Shown in pieces: positions 6,470 through 8,745 of a stretch of DNA of 8,745 nt (the stretch's first letter is position 1; every line of letters begins with the position of its first letter). This stretch comes from Bacillota bacterium (lineage in GTDB: Bacteria > Bacillota > Bacilli > Bacillales_B > DSM-18226): assembly GCA_021821235.1 (NCBI GenBank), contig JAKACS010000099.1, positions 1-8,745 on the forward strand, written 5' to 3'. The notes beneath the pieces were generated by a model that saw only the letters and a program-made list of their open reading frames with translations, had not been told where the DNA came from and made no database searches. A program made the position numbers and the translations under genes.

Positions 6470-7132
6470 TTGAATCATGATTTTCAGGATAATTCGCGGT
6501 CGCAATATCGGTCGAAAAGAAAGAAAACGAACAGGATCTTGAATAGTTTGATCATTATTGTTCTCTTGCTGATCGCAGTTGTTGCCTATTCGATTTTTTC
6601 ATCGGGAAACAATAAGACCGCTTCGAAAAAAAGCGAACCAAAAACAGCAAAAGTTGATTCCGCCCAAACAAAAAATACGAATCAGAAAGAAAAAAGCAGC
6701 GATTCAAAAAATCTGGATGAGACTAGTGCGACTCAGGATAGCAATACAGCAAATTCAACTGCCGATTTGAATGGTGCCGACAATTCCAATGCCGTTGTCA
6801 CACAAGGAGGAAGCTCGCCGAATGTAAATCAGACGATTGAAAACCCTGATTGGAAGCCGGTGGGGACCTCCCAAACAGGGCAGCATTCCACTGTTTATGA
6901 TTCTAATTCGGCTGACTGGCAGGAGATGCTTAAAGCGATCTCATATGCAACCGGTCTCGATCAAAGCAATATGACTGTCTGGTTTTTAGGCAGGGACCGA
7001 AGCACGGCAGATGGTTCGGTAGGAACAGTATCATCCAAAGATAAACAGCAAAAATACCGTGTTTACATTCAATGGGTTGATGGTCAAGGCTGGAAACCAA
7101 CAAAAGTTGAAAAATTGTCTCAGATCAGCTAA
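6470..7132 (+). CDS. yrrS: YrrS, membrane-anchored DUF1510 protein of unknown function
   Basis: A 220-residue protein with a short basic N-terminus (RSKRKKTNR, 14-22) and one membrane helix at about 24-43, probably facing outwards. A long Ser/Thr/Asn/Lys-rich disordered linker spans about 44-125. The C-terminal domain (about 126-216; key stretches [35 protein letters not shown]) matches the DUF1510 family. The start is TTG 6470, with AGGAGGGG at 6456-6463, 6 nt upstream. It follows pbpI by 94 nt without a terminator, so the two may be co-transcribed, and a cell-envelope role linked to PbpI is reasonable but inferred. The linker has a base composition unlike its neighbours, as expected for low-complexity sequence. 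No catalytic motif is visible. Confidence 0.85.
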   Translation: MNHDFQDNSRSQYRSKRKKTNRILNSLIIIVLLLIAVVAYSIFSSGNNKTASKKSEPKTAKVDSAQTKNTNQKEKSSDSKNLDETSATQDSNTANSTADLNGADNSNAVVTQGGSSPNVNQTIENPDWKPVGTSQTGQHSTVYDSNSADWQEMLKAISYATGLDQSNMTVWFLGRDRSTADGSVGTVSSKDKQQKYRVYIQWVDGQGWKPTKVEKLSQIS

Positions 7133-7181
7133 GACCATTAATGGATCCGAATTTATAGATCGTAACAGAAAGAGGTTGAAC

Positions 7182-7877
7182 ATGAAAATTGCAATCATTG
7201 GAGCTATGGAAGAAGAAGTTGCTCTCTTAAGAGAAAATATAAAGAATAAAACAAAAGATACGGTGGCAGGCTGTGAGTTTACTTTTGGCGAGATGCATGG
7301 TGCCGACATTATGTTGCTAAAATCCGGGATTGGAAAAGTAAATGCAGCAATGTCCACAACGATTTTGCTGGAGAAATATAAACCGGATTGCATCATCAAC
7401 ACCGGTTCTGCCGGCGGATTTAATCCAATGCTGAATGTCGGGGATGCTGTGATCTCCTCCGAAGTTCGCCATCATGATGTTGATGTTACAGCTTTTGGTT
7501 ATGAATACGGACAGGTTCCACAGCTTCCGCCTGCCTTTAGTGCGGATGAAAAGCTCGTTGCACTTGCGGAGGAAGCTGCAAAGGAAATCAGTGAGATTCA
7601 AATCGTCAAAGGGGTAATTGCGACAGGTGACTCCTTTATGAGCGATCCTGAAAAGGTTGCATTTGTCCGGCAAAAGTTTGCTGATCTGCAAGCAGTTGAA
7701 ATGGAGGCTGCAGCAATTGCCCAGGTTGCTTACCAATTTGCTGTACCATTTGTGATAATTCGTTCTCTTTCGGATATTGCCGGAAAAGAATCGAATGTAT
7801 CATTTGATCAATTTTTGGATCAGGCAGCACGCCATTCCGCGGAACTGGTCATGAAAATGGTAGCTCTCTTGAGCTGA
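7182..7877 (+). CDS. mtnN: MtnN, 5'-methylthioadenosine/S-adenosylhomocysteine nucleosidase
   Basis: MtnN hydrolyses methylthioadenosine and S-adenosylhomocysteine to adenine plus methylthioribose or S-ribosylhomocysteine, clearing the by-product of methyltransferases such as TrmR. The 231-residue product has the normal length. It begins [12 protein letters not shown], with E12 of the active site. The phosphorylase-fold core is INTGSAGGF (72-80), followed by VRHHDVD (95-101). The substrate-binding motif is VEMEAAA with E175, and the general acid is D198 in SLSDIAG. ATG 7182 is chosen because AGAGG (7171-7175) is 6 nt upstream; the longer frame from 7059 overlaps yrrS and adds unrelated residues. 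The 49-nt gap after yrrS has no terminator, so read-through from yrrS is likely. In B. subtilis yrrT separates these genes; here it is absent. Confidence 0.96.
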   Translation: MKIAIIGAMEEEVALLRENIKNKTKDTVAGCEFTFGEMHGADIMLLKSGIGKVNAAMSTTILLEKYKPDCIINTGSAGGFNPMLNVGDAVISSEVRHHDVDVTAFGYEYGQVPQLPPAFSADEKLVALAEEAAKEISEIQIVKGVIATGDSFMSDPEKVAFVRQKFADLQAVEMEAAAIAQVAYQFAVPFVIIRSLSDIAGKESNVSFDQFLDQAARHSAELVMKMVALLS

Positions 7878-7926
7878 TGCTTTGCCAGCTTTGCTATAAT
7901 TTACAAGGTTCATCACAGCTTTTTTT
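7872..7926 (+). terminator. Probable mtnN terminator, starting at the stop codon
   Basis: TGATG (7875-7879) pairs with CATCA (7911-7915), CTTTG (7880-7884) with CAAGG (7904-7908), and AGC (7872-7874) with GCT (7918-7920). There are 2-nt bulges at 7909-7910 and 7916-7917. Seven Ts follow (7920-7926). The stem is interrupted and its loop long, so confidence is moderate. Confidence 0.5.
7892..7900 (+). promoter_or_regulatory. Candidate extended -10 promoter for yrhC, inside the mtnN terminator loop
   Basis: TG (7892-7893), one base, then TATAAT (7895-7900) is a perfect extended -10. No good -35 lies 17 bp upstream. RNA starting near 7907 would lack the 5' arm of the terminator and so escape it. 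A second possibility is TG-T-TAAAGT at 7928-7936, just after the T-tract. Confidence 0.5.
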
Positions 7927-7970
7927 ATGTTAAAGTAGGTTCATAGACATTAAGAAGGCTGGTGATTCTC

Positions 7971-8231
7971 TTGAAAAAAGAAGCAAAGCAATTGTATGAA
8001 AAAATGATTGACTTTAAACGTTTTGCTATCACTGTCTTAGCCGCCGGAGTGTTTTTTTATTTAGGATCCATTCTTCCATCAGAGACGAAAACAGCTATGG
8101 ATGGAACGATCATGACCTTCTCATCACTTTCTTTTTTAATCGTTTCGATTGGTTTGTTTATGCTCTCAAAACAATACCGCCAGAAGCTGATCGAACTTGT
8201 TGAAAGTGAAGAATATTTGTTGAAAAAATAA
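7971..8231 (+). CDS. yrhC: YrhC-like small two-helix membrane protein
   Basis: An 86-residue protein with a basic/charged N-terminus (KKEAKQLYEKMIDFKRF), membrane helices at about 17-35 (AITVLAAGVFFYLGSIL) and 48-66 (MTFSSLSFLIVSIGLFM), and a charged tail ending EEYLLKK. Size, layout and the D-F-K-R-F-A start of helix 1 suit the YrhC-like family; in B. subtilis yrhC ends the yrrT-mtnN-mccA-mccB-yrhC cluster, so position agrees. Its function is unknown. TTG 7971 is preferred to GTG 7962: AAGG at 7955-7958 and GGTGAT at 7961-7966 together resemble a stretched Shine-Dalgarno, well placed for the TTG, whereas GTG 7962 is inside it. The family name rests on memory of YrhC and on synteny, so a different small membrane protein remains possible. 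Confidence 0.65.
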   Translation: MKKEAKQLYEKMIDFKRFAITVLAAGVFFYLGSILPSETKTAMDGTIMTFSSLSFLIVSIGLFMLSKQYRQKLIELVESEEYLLKK

Positions 8232-8256
8232 GCACTCCTCCAATGTTGAGGAGGGC
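8232..8256 (+). terminator. Hairpin after yrhC without a T-tract (possible disrupted terminator)
   Basis: GC-a-CTCCTC (8232-8240) pairs with GAGGAG-g-GC (8248-8256), one A/G mismatch and a 7-nt loop, starting right after the yrhC stop. Instead of Ts it is followed by CACTG and AAAAA. It may be a terminator whose T-tract was displaced by inserted DNA. Confidence 0.4.
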
Positions 8257-8298
8257 ACTGAAAAAGTTCTCTTGAATTTGGTTGTGCGTCTAAATTGG

Positions 8299-8434
8299 CT
8301 GTTGATTTCCGCTCCAGGCGGCTTCGCTTTCCGCGGGCGTGCCGGGGAGCCTCCTCGGCGCTTTTGCGCCTGTGGGGTCTCCCCTGTCCCGTACTCCCGC
8401 AGGAGTCTTCGCCGCCTTCCGCTCCAATCAACAG
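8299..8434 (+). repeat. GC-rich 136-nt palindromic element with nested arms
   Basis: The perfect ends CTGTTGATT (8299-8307) and AATCAACAG (8426-8434) are inverted repeats. Nested inside are AGGCGGC (8316-8322) with GCCGCCT (8411-8417), GCGGG (8333-8337) with CCCGC (8396-8400), GGGGAG (8344-8349) with CTCCCC (8379-8384), and GGCGC (8357-8361) with GCGCC (8366-8370) around TTTT. The decamer TTCCGCTCCA occurs at 8307-8316 and 8417-8426 in direct orientation. It is far richer in G+C than its neighbours. I recall similar GC-rich intergenic elements in other Bacillaceae, so an interspersed repeat or MITE-like unit, or a structured RNA, is likely. The long open frame on the - strand across it has no protein-like character. 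Confidence 0.75.
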
Positions 8435-8450
8435 AGTTCTTTTAACTAGG

Positions 8451-8491
8451 AAGGTATAATTTCTCATTATTATGAGGATTATACCTTTTTT
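8451..8491 (+). terminator. Strong intrinsic terminator upstream of the transposase remnant
   Basis: AAGGTATAAT (8451-8460) pairs perfectly with ATTATACCTT (8478-8487), and CTCAT (8463-8467) with ATGAG (8472-8476) around TATT. Six Ts follow (8486-8491). It would stop transcripts arriving from yrhC before the transposase. Confidence 0.88.
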
Positions 8492-8495
8492 GCTG

Positions 8496-8501
8496 TATAA
8501 T
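8496..8501 (+). promoter_or_regulatory. Candidate -10 box of the transposase promoter
   Basis: A perfect TATAAT lies 5 nt after the terminator T-tract, without a convincing -35 box. It sits where a transposase promoter would be, but the start codon and early coding sequence downstream are missing. Confidence 0.35.
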
Positions 8502-8532
8502 TATAGTATCAATTTCAAACGGGTGGGTACTA

Positions 8533-8745
8533 TTAGAAACTCTGATTGAAAAAAGTATCACTGCCGGGATGAACGTTGAAACTGTCATTGGAGATGCAGC
8601 CTATTCTGAAAAGGGAAATATTGAGTATGCAAATAAAAATGAAATAAAATTAGTAGCTAAATTAAATCCAGTCGTTACACAAGGAAATCGAAAAAAAGAA
8701 GACGAATTTGAATTTAATAAAGATGCGGGTATTATGTTTGTAAGG
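8533..8745 (+). pseudogene. IS1182-family transposase fragment, 5'-truncated and probably frameshifted
   Basis: The open frame from 8533 encodes LETLIEKSITAGMNVETV, then IGDAAYSEKGNIEYA and IKLVAKLNPVVTQGNRKKED, then EFEFNKDAG. This is the central part of IS1182-type DDE transposases; GDAAYS carries the second catalytic Asp. The first catalytic region and the usual N-terminus are missing, and no start codon or ribosome binding site introduces the frame. Near the window edge the expected family sequence GM(F/Y)VCKAG is replaced by GIMFVR. Removing one base between 8731 and 8733 would explain this, because the next frame reads YVCK at 8733-8744. The gene is therefore probably dead. The rest lies outside the window, so the length of the remnant is unknown. 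Confidence 0.8.

Larger units (their letters stand above)
8257..8745 (+). mobile_element. Putative IS1182-type element remnant, internally deleted, right part outside window
   Basis: The tract starts after the yrhC hairpin with an ACTGAAAAAGTTCT sequence of the kind found at ends of Bacillus insertion sequences. It contains a GC-rich palindromic repeat, a strong terminator, a TATAAT box and then transposase coding sequence lacking its 5' part. The left boundary is a guess: no second inverted end or target duplication is visible because the element leaves the window. The transposase part is much more certain than the boundary. Confidence 0.4.

Noticed and set aside
7059..7181. Longer start for mtnN
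   Set aside because: It would overlap the end of yrrS and add 41 unrelated residues. ATG 7182 has a good Shine-Dalgarno and gives the exact family N-terminus [12 protein letters not shown].
8057..8467. Open frame of 136 codons on the - strand
   Set aside because: It spans the end of yrhC, the hairpin and the GC-rich palindrome. Its composition is Arg/Gly/Ser-rich as expected from GC-rich repeat DNA, with no recognisable domain.
1..8745. CRISPR array, tRNA or rRNA genes, toxin-antitoxin or phage-defence system
   Set aside because: No regularly spaced direct repeats, cloverleaf-like sequence or defence-type genes were seen on either strand.

Overview
The window is chromosomal DNA of a low-to-mid G+C Firmicute, very probably a member of the Bacillaceae. 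The first 7.9 kb follows the Bacillus subtilis order mltG - trmR(yrrM) - trhP1(yrrN) - trhP2(yrrO) - udk - greA - pbpI(yrrR) - yrrS - mtnN. The protein lengths match that set, Shine-Dalgarno sites are strong, and terminators are classical hairpin plus T-tract. Every gene is on the + strand. The genus cannot be fixed from the sequence. Names and functions rest on recognised family sequence and motifs, not on a database search.

Region 1 (1-3906): the last 44 codons of mltG and its terminator, then a promoter candidate and a leader of about 160 nt, then a tight operon trmR-trhP1-trhP2-udk. trmR and trhP1 overlap by 4 nt, and trhP2 and udk are 3 nt apart. TrhP1/TrhP2 (U32 family) are known in B. 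subtilis to take part in 5-hydroxylation of tRNA wobble uridine U34, and TrmR methylates the product to 5-methoxyuridine. The operon therefore holds two consecutive steps of one tRNA modification, plus uridine kinase for pyrimidine salvage.

Region 2 (3907-7877): greA, preceded by a strong hairpin without a T-tract and ended by a classical terminator. Next come pbpI (class B penicillin-binding protein), yrrS (membrane-anchored DUF1510 protein) and mtnN (MTA/SAH nucleosidase). The greA terminator carries the pbpI Shine-Dalgarno in its 3' arm.

Region 3 (7878-8231): a small two-helix membrane protein resembling YrhC. In B. subtilis yrrT lies between yrrS and mtnN, and mccA-mccB lie between mtnN and yrhC. 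Here those genes are absent, so mtnN is followed directly by yrhC.

Region 4 (8232-8745): accessory DNA. It holds a hairpin lacking a T-tract, a 136-nt GC-rich element with perfect 9-bp inverted ends and nested complementary arms, a strong terminator, a -10-like box, and a 5'-truncated and probably frameshifted IS1182-type transposase that runs off the window.

No CRISPR array, rRNA, tRNA or phage gene was seen. The least explained signals are the foldable trmR leader, the udk-greA hairpin, the shared terminator/ribosome-binding site at pbpI, and the layered mobile remnants at the right edge.
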